This document shows, piece by piece, positions 44,229 through 57,900 of a DNA stretch of 64,000 nucleotides (the first letter of the stretch is position 1; the number at the start of each line of letters is the position of its first letter). Source of the DNA: Marthasterias glacialis (taxonomy: Eukaryota > Echinodermata > Asteroidea > Forcipulatida > Asteriidae); the NCBI GenBank assembly GCA_911728455.2, contig OU452238.1, forward strand, positions 10,113,065-10,177,064, read 5' to 3'. The translations under genes were made by a program, and so were the position numbers. The notes beneath the pieces are model-generated. The model had not been told where the DNA came from. It saw only the letters and a program-made list of their open reading frames with translations, and searched no databases.

Positions 44229-44340
44229 GCGCAGAAACAAGACGTGGCGAGATATAAACGCGTCTCTTCACCGCACAGCTAAGAACAGGGAGGGGTAAAT
44301 GAATCCGTTGCAAGACAAACATAACTGCCTCTTCTTTTAA
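44229..44340 (-). mobile_element. fragment of the SINE-associated block seen at 13290-13625
   Basis: Shares TGCGCAGAAACAAGAC, GAGATATAAACGC, AGGGGTAAATGAATCCGT and CATAACTGCCTCTTC with 13510-13620. Confidence 0.7.
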
Positions 44341-45196
44341 CAAGTGGCTTTTCTTTCTCGACAACTTTTTGTTTTGAAGCTAACTTTCTGGCCTACTACA
44401 GGGCTAGCTTACTCAACTCAGTTTTCAAAATGTCATCGATAAGATGCATATAATATGTCAAAGTTGGTAACAAAATTTCAGTTAAGTTATTTTCAGTATA
44501 TTAATATTGACACACATATGAATTTACACCCAGGGGAAGATATGTAATACCATAATGCAACCCAGCTTCTTCCGACCCATGATTGTATCACCACACACAG
44601 TGTCATAGGTCTGGATTGGAATTGGAGACACGATTTTGCTTTGTTATAAGAAAAGTTTCGCAAGCAAATATATTGACCGCACAAAATAACATTTAATGAT
44701 CCAATAAATCACAGTTACTTTTCCCTCAAATGTGAGCACCGAATTGAAGATTTTTGCACGCATTTTAAATGTCGTGTCTTTTGAAAACGAAAGGATCGAA
44801 ATTAATTGACTCCACCAGGCAACATGATGCACTTTCCCTCTAACCGTCAAATGTTTCCGGTAATTAGAAAACTGCTTGAATGAACAATGAAAGACTATCC
44901 ACAATGAATTTTGTAAGCGTCAACTACGGGGCAGTATTATAGCTTGCGTTTCACATGCTAAACGAACACCACAGCAGCACAAGAGACATGTGTCTAACAT
45001 TGCGTGATATATTAACAAGAAAAATAAGTGAACAATAACATGTAAATATAGAGGTTTTCTTCTTCTGCGTCTTTTTGTTTTACCTCTTTGGAATTACATG
45101 CCCTTACAGGCGATGTATTTTTCATGGTATTTAATGTAATTTTTTACTATAAATGGAAACCAAATTTCATGTCTTTCACATGACTAATAAATAAAA
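44341..45196. other. intergenic, nothing recognised
   Basis: About 850 bp without a gene or clear repeat. Confidence 0.35.
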
Positions 45197-45198
45197 TG

Positions 45199-45344
45199 AA
45201 TGGGATACTTTGGAACACTAGGTGGCACCAGACTTACCATGAAATTTCCCATTTATTCGTAGCTCTGAGCATGCGCAAAATTCCAAAAACATTGGATTTA
45301 CCTTTTAACTCTGCTGCCACCTAGTGTCCTCAAAGTCTCCTATT
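45199..45344. mobile_element. roughly 146-bp MITE
   Basis: Terminal inverted repeats GGATACTTTGGAACACTAGG and, from the right, GGAGACTTTGAGGACACTAGG-like (ACACTAGGTGGCA is exact on both sides). Flanks carry TGAAT at both ends, a possible 5-bp target duplication. Confidence 0.75.
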
Positions 45345-46764
45345 GAATGGAATTTAATTTAATTGAAGTGTGCTTAATTAATTAGCAACCTGGGGCTGCA
45401 TTTTAAGATCCGATAAGTAGATAAGTTTTACCTTTCTTAAAACCTGCCTAGGAAAACATTCACTATTGTTAGGGGGAAAAATAATACCTTGGAATTTAAA
45501 GCGAAACTGTAAAAAAAAATAATAATAATGATAACTAACACATCTGCAGACGGAGCAATAGACAGCTCAAGCTACCTGCAGTCTCATTTGCTGCGCCAAT
45601 CTTTCCTGACACGAAATATCACTGAATCTCGACTATTTTACAGGGATAGACCGTTTCAGCCATCACATTTCCTGTAATTTTGAACGGTGGCTCTAGCCAT
45701 TTGTGGGGCCGAATGATAACAAACGTCCCCGTTTAATAAATAAGCAATTGATACTCTACGCCTTACGCTCAACCTAGTGATTTGTAGTCGTCTGTTATAC
45801 CACGAGCGTGTTTGCACAACCACAACAGTTACCATCGATGCATAACAGAACTTGAGAACAAATAAACTCAAGTACGACCCAAACAATACACACTTCAATC
45901 CAATCTAACTCAGGTGGAATAAAAACTAACCCTATTGTTGACACGCCTCTGGAAGAATAGATCAAATATTATTCTGAAAAAATATCAAAAAGGGGATACA
46001 GATGCGGTTACAAATGTCCCTCACAAAGTTGACATCACTTTGAAATCTGTGAGAGGTGAATGCAATATCGCATCTTTTTTTGAGGTTATTCAATGCTACA
46101 TTTGTATAAAGTCGATCAATGTTAATGTAAAACGAGCATTTTGTCGAGGGCAGGCTGTTGAGGTGTAAGTGTAACAATACATATAGCCAAAGTAGTCACA
46201 TTGACAAATACAGAACTGTGCATATGGGGAAATAAAGCAACTTGAGTATGCGTGCGACCCCTAATTATAGACAAGACCTAAATGTAGGTCATTAATTTAG
46301 CTCTGATCTAAATAAAATACTAGATTAAGGTCGAGGTTACCCTTAGGTTCAGGGTTTGGGGCAACATTTAGGGCTGGGCTACATGTTGGTGTAAGTTCAA
46401 TTAAGGACCAATGGTTGACTAGTGGTTGGTTAGTGACGTACGTAGTGCTTGCGCACCAAAGTGGCAGCGCCAACGACTCTAGTCATATCACGTCCATGCG
46501 ACCATGAGAAAACGGCGGATCAACGTTATCGCTTTTCTGATAGCTGGTCCCCTCTGCACTGTGCACATGAAACGGCTACTGGTAACCAGCGATGCGACCA
46601 ACCTCGTTAAGCTGGTCACGAATAGTTGGCTAGACCAGTCTATCGTTGACTAGTGATCAGATCAGGTTTCAACCTCGTACTCTTACTCGTCTAGCAAATG
46701 CTCCCCCTTGAAGTCCATACTTCGACACCCTACTGACATGTACTCGAAGTCATTTACTTGTACT
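45345..46764. other. intergenic, nothing firmly recognised
   Basis: About 1.4 kb. The strings ACATTTAGGGC and GGGCTACAT near 46360-46385 also occur, diverged, near 9190-9290, hinting at an old dispersed repeat. The stretch 46660-46764 is rich in GTACTCG-like words and grades into the 43-bp array. Confidence 0.35.
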
Positions 46765-49700
46765 GGTACACGTACTCGGAGATCCAAGTTCTTGGTACTA
46801 GGCTGTTGGACTCGGTACTAGGATATCAGAATATTTGGTGCTAGGCTGTTAGACTTGGTACTCGGATATCAGAATACTCGGTACTCCGATATCAGAATAC
46901 TCAGTACTCGGCTATTGGACTCGGTATTTGGACATCAGAATACTCAGTACTCGGCTATTGGACTCGGTACTTGGACATCAGAATACTCAGTACTCGGCTA
47001 TTGGACTCGGTACTCGGATATCAGAATACTCAGTACTCGGCTAATGGACTCGGTACTCGGATATCAGAATACTCAGTACTCGGCTATTGGACTCGGTATT
47101 TGGACATCAGAATACTCAGTACTCGGCTATTGGACTCGGTACTCCGATATCAGAATACTCAGTACTCGGCTATTGGACTCGGTATTTGGACATCAGAATA
47201 CTCAGTACTCGGCTATTGGACTCGGTACTTGGACATCAGAATACTCAGTACTCGGCTATTGGACTCGGTACTCGGATATCAGAATACTCAGTACTCGGCT
47301 AATGGACTCGGTACTCGGATATCAGAATACTCAGTACTCGGCTATTGGACTCGGTATTTGGACATCAGAATACTCAGTACTCGGCTATTGGACTCGGTAT
47401 TTGGATATCAGAATACTCAGTACTCGGCTATTGGACTCGGTACTTGGACATCAGAATACTCAGTACTCGGCTACTGGACTCGGTACTCCGATATCAGAAT
47501 ACTCAGTACTCGGCTATTGGACTCGGTACTTGGACATCAGAATACTCAGTACTCGGCTACTGGACTCGGTATTTGGACATCAGAATACTCAGTACTCGGC
47601 TATTGGACTCGGTATTTGGACATCAGAATACTCAGTACTCGGCTATTGGGCTCGGTACTTGGATATCAGAATACTCAGTACTCGGCTATTGGACTCGGTA
47701 CTTGGACATCAGAATACTCAGTACTCGGCTATTGGACCCCGGTACTTGGATATCAGAATACCCGGTACTCGGCTATTGGGCTCGGTACTCGGATATCAGA
47801 ATACTCAGTACTCGGCTATTGGACTCGGTACTTGGATATCAGAATACTCAGTACTCGGCTACTGGACTCGGTATTTGGATATCAGAATACTCAGTACTCG
47901 GCTATTGGACTCGGTACTCGGATATCAGAATACTCAGTACTCGGCTATTGGACTCGGTATTTGGATATCAGAATACTCAGTACTCGGCTATTGGACTCGG
48001 TATTTGGATATCAGAATACTCAGTACTCGGCTATTGGACTCGGTACTCGGATATCAGAATACTCAGTACTCGGCTACTGGACTCGGTATTTGGATATCAG
48101 AATACTCAGTACTCGGCTATTGGACTCGGTATTTGGATATCAGAATACTCAGTACTCGGCTATTGGACTCGGTACTCGGATATCAGAATACTCAGTACTC
48201 GGCTATTGGACTCGGTATTTGGATATCAGAATACTCAGTACTCGGCTATTGGACTCGGTATTTGGATATCAGAATACTCAGTACTCGGCTATTGGACTCG
48301 GTATTTGGATATCAGAATACTCAGTACTCGGCTATTGGGCTCGGTACTCGGATATCAGAATACTCAGTACTCGGCTATTGGACTCGGTACTCGGATATCA
48401 GAATACTCAGTACTCGGCTACTGGACTCGGTATTTGGATATCAGAATACTCAGTACTCGGCTATTGGACTCGGTACTCGGATATCAGAATACTCAGTACT
48501 CGGCTATTGGACTCGGTATTTGGATATCAGAATACTCAGTACTCGGCTATTGGACTCGGTATTTGGATATCAGAATACTCAGTACTCGGCTATTGGACTC
48601 GGTATTTGGATATCAGAATACTCAGTACTCGGCTATTGGACTCGGTACTCGGATATCAGAATACTCAGTACTCGGCTACTGGACTCGGTATTTGGATATC
48701 AGAATACTCAGTACTCGGCTATTGGACTCGGTACTCGGATATCAGAATACTCAGTACTCGGCTATTGGACTCGGTATTTGGATATCAGAATACTCAGTAC
48801 TCGGCTACTGGACTCGGTATTTGGATATCAGAATACTCAGTACTCGGCTATTGGACTCGGTACTCGGATATCAGAATACTCAGTACTCGGCTATTGGACT
48901 CGGTATTTGGATATCAGAATACTCAGTACTCGGCTATTGGACTCGGTATTTGGACATCAGAATACTCAGTACTTGGCTATTGGACTCGGTACTCGGATAT
49001 CAGAATACTCAGTACTCGGCTATTGGACTCGGTATTTGGATATCAGAATACTCAGTACTCGGCTATTGGACTCGGTATTTGGATATCAGAATACTCAGTA
49101 CTCGGCTATTGGACTCGGTATTTGGATATCAGAATACTCAGTACTCGGCTATTGGGCTCGGTACTCGGATATCAGAATACTCAGTACTCGGCTATTGGAC
49201 TCGGTACTCGGATATCAGAATACTCAGTACTCGGCTACTGGACTCGGTATTTGGATATCAGAATACTCAGTACTCGGCTATTGGACTCGGTACTCGGATA
49301 TCAGAATACTCAGTACTCGGCTATTGGACTCGGTATTTGGATATCAGAATACTCAGTACTCGGCTATTGGACTCGGTATTTGGATATCAGAATACTCAGT
49401 ACTCGGCTACTGGACTCGGTATTTGGATATCAGAATACTCAGTACTCGGCTATTGGACTCGGTACTCGGATATCAGAATACTCAGTACTCGGCTACTGGA
49501 CTCGGTATTTGGATATCAGAATACTCAGTACTCGGCTATTGGACTCGGTACTCGGATATCAGAATACTCAGTACTCGGCTATTGGACTCGGTATTTGGAT
49601 ATCAGAATACTCAGTACTCGGCTACTGGACTCGGTATTTGGATATCAGAATACTCAGTACTCGGCTATTGGACTCGGTACTCGGATATCAGAATACTCAG

Positions 49701-49826
49701 TACTCGGCTATTGGACTCGGTATTTGGATATCAGAATACTCAGTACTCGGCTATTGGACTCGGTATTTGGACATCAGAATACTCAGTACTTGGCTATTGG
49801 ACTCGGTACTCGGATATCAGAATACT
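46765..49826. repeat. 43-bp minisatellite, about 70 copies, with higher-order structure
   Basis: The unit is GGACTCGGTACTCGGATATC followed by AGAATACTCAGTACTCGGCT and ATT. Variants are ACTCGG/ATTTGG/ACTTGG, GGATATC/GGACATC and CTATT/CTACT/CTAAT. Rare variants recur exactly 817 bp (19 units) apart: GGCTATTGGGCTCGG at 48330 and 49147, and ACTTGG at 48971 and 49788. The left edge (46765-46890) is degenerate, and the right edge is cut at 49826, just before a C run. Since 43 is 1 mod 3, all three plus frames stay open for about 3 kb, which argues that none is a gene. Confidence 0.95.
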
Positions 49827-49838
49827 CCTGCCCCACTG

Positions 49839-49851
49839 CCCCCCCCCCCCC
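49839..49851 (+). repeat. 13-base C homopolymer next to the 43-bp array
   Basis: Marks the right border of the array; likely to be length-variable and error-prone in assembly. Confidence 0.9.
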
Positions 49852-50212
49852 AGTGAAACAATTATCGCTATACTGCTTCTTCTCACTGACGTCACAATTC
49901 TATTGCAACTCGGGAGGTCGGCCATGCTGGAGTACTATGCACATGTATGTAGGATACGTACGCTCAGTGTCATCCATCCAGTGTTGCGTTTTCGTGCGTA
50001 CACACGCGTGTGCGTGGCGTGTGCGTGTAAGTACTCCAGCCAGGCGAGTAATAGTAGCTAGTGTTATCTTGGAAGGGGCTGTATTGGTTTACCATCCCCT
50101 CAGGTTTTCAATAAAGAAAACCACAAAACGACATTTAAAGGTACAACATAAGATTAGTGAAGCTGATAGTGCAATGTTCTTCATGTGTTTCAATATACAT
50201 GAAAAACAAACC

Positions 50213-50396
50213 CATGGCTCAACCGTCGTCTGAGTCAGGAGAACTGGTAAAAAACCGTGCTCACTATTTAGCATGTAAACACATTGTCCTTAATTTCAAT
50301 TGTTACAACCGAAATTAAAATCGGGGTCTTCAACTTCCATTTTCACGACATTGACAGTATTTTAGACGGAGATGTTTCTATGGAAGATTGCTACTG
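50213..50396 (-). repeat. dispersed repeat, inverted copy of 44035-44205
   Basis: See 44035-44205. The plus strand here reads ACCGTCGTCTGAGTCAG at the left and TTTCTATGGAAGATT at the right end. Confidence 0.7.
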
Positions 50397-53300
50397 CTAT
50401 GAACGTAATAATCAGTAAGCTTTCAGACTGATACCATTAAAAATAATTTTGATGAACCAATCCTGTACTCTACCTTTAGAATGAGTTAGGCGAACTGTCG
50501 AATTGGATAATCTTATTATATGGGGACATATTCTGCAGCATCTTGTTGTATTTAACACATCAAAAACCATTTCAGGACATTTGGTACTGCTTATAAAAGT
50601 ACGATCTCTCATCATTATAACCATTAACTTTGTGAAAAGGAGTGTATTTTGTGTGTAAAGCCAATGCATTTCCCAAAGCACCAAATGTCTCTGAGGCACG
50701 CCATATAATTAGTTCCTGATTAGTAAACAATAGCATTAATCAGTCGGTGTTCACACATGCCAATCAACCTACCACGTTATTTTAATAAAGAATCGATATG
50801 ACCGGAAATGAACGCGACTTCCTGGAGATGTTGTTGCAGGTCATTTGTCTCAATAACGACTCAATAAGTATTTGGAAATACTTTCCAACTTATAAACAAC
50901 CATGCACGCTGTTTCCAATTCGGTATCGACATGCCTCCCTCCTTTCGAACCCTCCCCATAGACAAGACGGATCAGTCAAGACACCCGAGAGAGAGAGAGC
51001 TCAGGTCACGTCAAAGAAAAACAAACAACCCAACTTCATGGAATGTGATAGTTGGATAGTCACTACATCAGCGTGGGTTTTTGACCGTACTTCGTAAAAT
51101 ATATTTCCTGTGATGGAACTCATAATATAACATCAACATGACAGCATTTAAGGAAAACAACTTAAAGGTTGCTATTTCAAATATAAAATGACAAGTCATT
51201 GGAGATGTTTTCCCCAAAACTGCTGTGGATATAAGTTGATAGCAGTGGGCTATAACGAGCCGTCAGAGCCTATTGTTTGCCCGCTGAAAATAATGGCCCG
51301 GTCAACCAAGATCCATATTGCCCGTAGTTTCCTTCACTACCCTTGCTCAGACGTCAAATCTATTCAAGATTGACTGTCTTACTATAATCCAGTCAGGAAA
51401 AGAACGAAAATTTTAAGAATTGCTTCACAGATACCTACAGTCACTTTGGTATCTTGATAGAAATGTTGTCTTTCCATGACGAAAAAAATTTCTGAAATGC
51501 AATCAGGATTGCATTTGAATCAAATGCACTGTAAAAATATCTTTTATCAAAACAACCACTTCAACAAATGATTGTTTAATGGTGTTAAGGGAGCAAAAAC
51601 TGTAAAACATTCCTCTAGTAATATTATGATTATTTACGTGGCATTAATAGGGCGATATCGACAAACTATACTGGAGCCCTGCTATAAACAGAGCCAGGGA
51701 ATTGCCTGGAACAGACGACCTTTTGTTCAGCATGCCTACATTTCATTGATAATAAAACCAAATGAATACATGATTAATTCATAAAGCAAGCTCGCTGCAT
51801 AACCCTGAAGGAAGAAGATACGAAGCCAACGTATTTATCCGTTGTCTAGACGAACACGAGTGCAACATTTCACCCGAGGCCCTATAAAAGGCCTCTTTGA
51901 TGTCATCAAAATGCTTAAACCCACAACGTTTCAAAACACAATAATGTAATAATTTAGACACAAGAACTAGGTCACTTGAGTGTGGTATTCTCAACCCATC
52001 TCAGTTCTATGAGGTTTCAAGTGAATGGATTTAGAGCTTAGAGGAGAAACATAGCACTGTTTATTTTGGGAAAAGTAACTTCATTTCCATTCTATAGTTC
52101 TCAATAAGCCCAACGTACAGTGAATCTATTAAATAAGGTCACTTTTTAGTGAAACATACTTGTTTATTTTGTTTTAATGAATTAGTGATCTAAAATAAAA
52201 AGGTGATAAAATGTTAGATCTTCAAATGCTATATTTCCCCACCTTTGACAGCATTCCATAACTATTTATCTGGTGATTTGCAAATGGTTTTAAAAACTGT
52301 TTAATCAGTCAGCTTCAAGATTAACAATACTCATTTCCCCCGTGATTGCCAATCCCCTTGCTTACCTTTAAAATGATTGGCATTATTAAAAGCATAACCA
52401 AACTGTACTTGACTATTTGACGACAGATAAAATGAATGGGCAGACTGGCCTTCTCTTTACATGTTAAATCTTATAGCTCCGCGAATTATGATCCGGTACC
52501 GATCGATTCAGTGACACACAAATTAAGACTTCGCAGATACATTCCTTACAGCAATACTTAGTCACTATTACTCCTAACTTAATCAATGTGCTTGAACAAC
52601 CGCGGGTCTCGCCATGAACGGTATTATGTGTCGACAGCCAGGGATGAGAATCACTCATATTAGATCAAGAAACCTTAATAGATTCAGCCACAGGAGAAAT
52701 CCACGGATTGATTCAAAGATGCGCATTTTAGTTTTATTTTGTTTGAAGAACCAATACAACTATACTGCCAAGCAGGAATGAACCGCATGCAGCGGGTCTC
52801 TACAAAGGGGTCAGGGCTGACTCCAAGGCAGAAGATGTTTGTCATTATTTTATTGCTGGTTTATACTGTTGACATCCAGTCGTATAATCTAAAAGCTTCG
52901 GGTACCAGTCGTACCCTGATGCTCATCAAACAAGAAGGGGAAAAAATAAAGCTGTGACATTGACAATTGAAAGACATCAAATCCGCAGCATATTGGGTTA
53001 ATAATTCAGATCCAGATAAATCCCCACCTACGGACACCGGGTCTTTACCTCCCCTTCACTACGACGATCGTCTTGCCTGATGGCTTGGGGGATTCACACA
53101 ATCGCGGTCTTTTACAAATAACATTTCAAGATGCTGTTTTTCCCATCTTGCTTTCAATCGGTTAAAATGTGTCCTTCTTAGGCTAGGCTTGACAGATGCT
53201 TTCAGTGGGCAGTTCTCTCTATCTGCTCCTTGCAGGGGCTAAAATGTAAGTTGAACCCGAAAATCAAATTTAGTTTGCAAATTTGAACTGCTTTATTGGA

Positions 53301-54065
53301 TCTAAAGCTAAGTTCACACTGCTGGGGCGAAAGAAAATGATAAGCTCCACTTACACCAAATATGCCCATAAATTGACCGTCTTTTGAAAAGTTACTATTC
53401 ATTATTATTATTTGTAAAGTCACTTACACTTTAGCTATTTAGGCTTGCAGTAACACATGAAAAAATATATATCTCTACGAGTTGTGGTGCTGTGCCAACT
53501 TGACGTTTCGATAAATAATACTCTGATCGTCTTCAGGAGAAAGCTAAAAACTGAGAAAACGAGTTGTTACACTACCTGTTTCAGGTTCACCACAATGCAT
53601 ATAGAGCTTGTTTGATTTACCATGGGTAAACCCGACTAGGTTTTGTCTCCATCTTCCAAGGTTTCTAATCCAATTCTACGTTTAAGTAATAGACAAAAAA
53701 GTGCAAAGAACTGGCCTGAGTTTCTTTGTCATTTCTTTGTATAAGTTGCCGACTTTTTCCCATACAATAGTTTTGACTCGCAGCTTTCAAAATTGACCTG
53801 GATCAGCCAAATTTCTGGGTCATGACCTATATAAATCTAATATATCCAGCTTCAAACTGTCATGAAACCCAATCGTTTCAAATTGAGTTTGAGTATCACA
53901 ATGGTGTTATTGTGACATGACATTTTGACTATAGCTCTGAAGCTTGCTTCAATGCTTAAGACATCTTCAGATAAACCTTACGTCTTTGAAAAATCGTTGT
54001 AATAGCGAAAGATTGTTGCAAACGTCCTTTTGTTGTTGCTGTCTTCTTTGTTGCTGTTTTTTTGA
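50397..54065. other. intergenic, no firm gene
   Basis: About 3.7 kb. It contains the small frame described at 52739-52957; the rest shows only short motif-less frames and AT-rich sequence. Confidence 0.4.
52739..52957 (+). CDS. weak candidate: small secreted-peptide exon (hypothetical)
   Basis: A 72-codon frame. An internal Met (residue 33) begins MFVIILLLVYTVDIQSYN, which has the shape of a signal peptide, preceded by basic residues (TPRQK) and followed by SRTLMLIKQEGEKIKL before a stop. No family is recognised, there is no strong splice site or dibasic-cleaved peptide, and chance is the likeliest explanation. Confidence 0.12.
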   Translation: MFEEPIQLYCQAGMNRMQRVSTKGSGLTPRQKMFVIILLLVYTVDIQSYNLKASGTSRTLMLIKQEGEKIKL

Positions 54066-54169
<104 letters not shown>

Positions 54170-54224
54170 GTATACTTCATTATTATAATTCAATCCAATC
54201 GACAAACCAATTGTAACAAAACCC

Positions 54225-54312
54225 ATGCTGTTGGTCCATTGTTTCCGACAAACCTTTATACCATTATACCATTATGTTTGACAATTTTGTCCAACACAAT
54301 GTGTGAATAATG
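54225..54312 (+). repeat. degenerate locus of the GTCCGACCC repeat family
   Basis: Contains TTGGTCCATTGTTTCCGACA, CCATTATGTTTGACAATTTT and GTCCAACACAATGTGTG, about two diverged units. Confidence 0.5.
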
Positions 54313-54960
54313 TACAAAGTGGCCAGCCCAGCGTAGCTCCTTCATGCAGCATGGGTACCACGCTGGCCTGACCAACTCTACAAAGAACCTCTGTGTTGGT
54401 GATGTGGTCAGACCACTTGATAGTATGAAGTATAGCACTAGGTTGACAGAGATGCATTTGGCTGAGTAGAGCAGACTGGACAACAAAGCTGCCTTGTAAA
54501 CTTTGAGATTTGAATACCATGTTGTGACCAAAGTTTCGTGTGTAAGCGACAAAATGAAGATTGTGCAGATGATATCCAGTGAATCAGTTCACAATCCAGG
54601 CTCACTGATATCATAAAGCACTGTGCTGCCAAGGGTTAATAAGGGTTTGGAGTTCCAGATGCTGGTTGGTTAGAACAAGACTGCGGTCTCCTTGTGTTGA
54701 CAGCTAACCCAAAAGACTATAATTTTCTCAAGCGGCAAACCTGCCGCCCAGGTTTTGCAGTCGTCTTCAGAGTGAGCCATCAGGGCAGCATAATCAGCAA
54801 ACAGTCGTACAGTCGTTCTCGAAGGCGCTTCTTGGAGCCGTCTAAGGTTAAATACGTCACCATCCGACTGCGTCTTGATGGAGATCCAACCATTGATTCT
54901 TGGAAAACAACTCTCAAAATGGCTGACAAGAGTTTTTTTTAACATTTAGGAATGTGATGT
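54250..54960 (-). mobile_element. decayed LINE reverse-transcriptase fragment
   Basis: On the minus strand, about 54945-54670 reads FNLRRLQEAP...VRLFADYAALMAHSEDD. This matches the LINE reverse-transcriptase active-site region (usual form LFADDAAL.AHSE), here with the second catalytic Asp changed to Tyr. Further downstream, two frames in 54552-54256 carry KVYKAALLSSLLYSAK, WSDHITNTEVL and ELRWAGH, the usual C-terminal thumb motifs. Several frame changes separate them, so the copy is dead. The exact LINE clade is not assigned. Confidence 0.75.
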
Positions 54961-57900
54961 GACGGGGAAAACTCTTCGGTGTAAAAACCAAAAAGGTCAT
55001 TCTTTGAAGTATTGTCGTTTTAAAGACAAGGTACAAAAAAGTTCACTCTGAAGGCTCACTCACTGTTAAGTTCACATCTGTACCGATCCTCTAAATAAAT
55101 AGTTCTGTCTGAAATACTGTCGGAATTAGGGAAACAGCATTTGGAGACCCATCACATCATCATTGCTTATTTTGATCGCCGCGATCGAACTAAGCTCGAT
55201 ATGAACAGGCACAAAATCCCCATAAAACTCGTTCGATTTGCTCACTAATTTTCCAGTTTAAAGACTTTTTTAACAGGTTGTTTGATTGGTGTGTTTATTG
55301 AAAACTACTGAATGAGGATAAATTTACTCTGCAGGAAAAAAATATAAACTTTCCTTTTAAAGCAGATGCTTAAGCTCATCAGTGCATTTTTAACACATCC
55401 AATCTTATGGACGCCTTATAGAACATAATAGAGCAATTCAGGAAATAGTTCAGTTTTATTTATCAAGTTCTCGATGTTAAAGGAATATCTATAAAATATC
55501 AAGATTATCTATTAAACATATTAAGATACTCTCTGTAGCAGTATCAGTCTTCTGGTTAACATTTTGAAACAAAGTTTAAGCTTAAAGCCAATCTCAACAC
55601 ATGGCAAATTATGGTTCGCGCACTATGCCTTGCTCTTGTATAGCTTGACGAGTAGGTGCCACGAGTAAATTGCCCCCCACCCTACAATCAGCCTTTTTTT
55701 TAACAGAATAAGCATTTCGAAATTATTCGGGCACGAATTATCACTAGAATACTATACATAAAAATACTCACACCCTTTGGCACTGTAGTGAATGTTTCAC
55801 TTCAAACACAAGCCAATTTTGTTTCCACCTGCACAAAAGAAAAAATGAAAGAAAGAAAGAAGGTAATGAGAACGTCTTCTTTAAGAGCAGGTGCGTTGAT
55901 AAAACTCAGCGAGTCGAGTGAGGTTATTAAGCCCAATAATTGTAAAAGTGTAAGTGCTTGCCCCAGAGGACCCTTTCCAACCTATGAGGTAACAATGTGC
56001 CACTTTTTATAAGTAACCGTACTCTGCCCACCGATTCGTCTCATTTGTAGGTCTCGTCTACCTGATTGTAGATGGTAAACAAAATGGTATCCGCAATGGG
56101 CCAATCTGCAGTGATTCTATCAGTGGTGCTTGATTGTGTCTGTGCCCTGTGTCGCTGTGGCACGTGTGCACAACCCGTATAGTCACAATAATAGCGGTAA
56201 CTGAGCTGGTACGTTCACGGGGCTTCTTACCGCGTTATTTTGCGCTTACGACTGAACTTCTCTGATTACATACCGTAAATAGACCATTACGTCTGCGTAA
56301 CCTGTTGTTAACAAATAATGCTTAGTTACGGTCCATACGAACACATTCAAGCAAAATTCCACTTTAAAGCTTTATTTCTTGAAATAATATGAAAATAACG
56401 AATACGTGCAAAAAAATGTAATACGTTACTTTATGTGAGCGCGGAACCATTTGCTTCCGTAAGTAAATCGTTAACTGTAGACAGCTTAGTGAAATGCTTC
56501 AACTTTGCAGACAAAACCTAATTTCCAAATTTAAGATTTAGAAGACAAAACGTCTGACATAAAAGTAAAATTTATCCGAAACCACCACAATAAATTGTTT
56601 TGTATTATGATTCGTTACTGTTTCTCATGATGGTGCTGAGTCTTCTATCCACGGTGAGCAATCTTGGTATTCCTCCCTTCGAACCATAGTAACCAGACCG
56701 CGGCAAGACGGACAAAGTAGTCTAACCCTACAGGCAATCTGTATTCAACTATTTCGAATGGACGCAAGGAAGGCGTTGTATAATTATAGTTTATTGCTAT
56801 AGTATACAGGTATTGCGTACGGTGGGGGTCTGTCCACCACAATGTTGTGTTCCTTACAGTGATACGTGGAGTGTGTGAAACAAGGTCGAGTTGATCCGCG
56901 GAGTGATTTATATTCCCCAAAGAGTGATGCGGTCCCAGAGTCAGATTTAATTCAATTCATTTCCATTCAACGGACATCCTGGTCGGCAATAGCAATTCTA
57001 TGCACATTGTATAGTTTGATGACAAAAAAGGAGGTAGGCATTTCAATAGCCTATGATCATTTAGCATGGTCAATCACCAGTTGAAGAGTTATTTTTCAAA
57101 TATGACATACTTTGTAGAAAGAAGTGAAGAAATTTACTTTCTTTCCCACAGGAAAGACAAAGACTTTGACATGACAAGGGCAAAACAACACTAGACAGTT
57201 TCGCTGCAGCGACCTGGATTTGGAGCTATTTGTCATCAGAAAGATACAGTAGCTCTTCATTGGTAACCCCTTTGATGACAAAAAGAGGTAGGCATTCTAA
57301 CACTTATAATATAACAGAAAAGACGCCATCTTCTCGGGACAAAGGCTTTGTAGAGTCATGAACAAAAACCTTATTCCGCAGATGGTCAACGACTGATGAA
57401 ATATACACCTGTATGACTTGTATACTTTGCAAAATGTCTCAATGCCGACCCTTCTAGGTTTCTAGGCAAGGAAGGAGGGAACTCCGAATGCAAACAAGAC
57501 AGATGTCCCGCGCTGAGAAGGGGAAATTGGATAAGTAATTACACAGAGAAAAGGATATCAAGCAAGGCGTCTTACACAACGCCAGCGAAGAACAGGGAAT
57601 AACTTGTCGACCGGGTGTAAACATCCGCGATGGTTTTTGCCTCATTATTTGTCACATCATTGCATGGCAGCTGCGGGAGGTTTAGGCCCGTAACAATGCG
57701 CCTCAACGTAATTCTACTGGCACGACATCCAGTTCCCATGACAACGCAGATTTAGTTCATAACGAGGTGGTTGACATGCGACACGTTCTGCATGCCTGAT
57801 GCCTCTGTTCCCAAACATACGGGTCTGTGCAAAGACAAGTACTCTGTTTAGAGGTGTTAGTTCGGAGTGGAGGGGGAAATCGTCAGCTGATCAAAAAGAA

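Noticed and set aside
46855-50233. Three overlapping plus-strand frames of about 960-1070 codons in the 43-bp array
   Set aside because: A 43-bp period makes the three frames equivalent, so openness carries no coding information; the tails outside the array match nothing.
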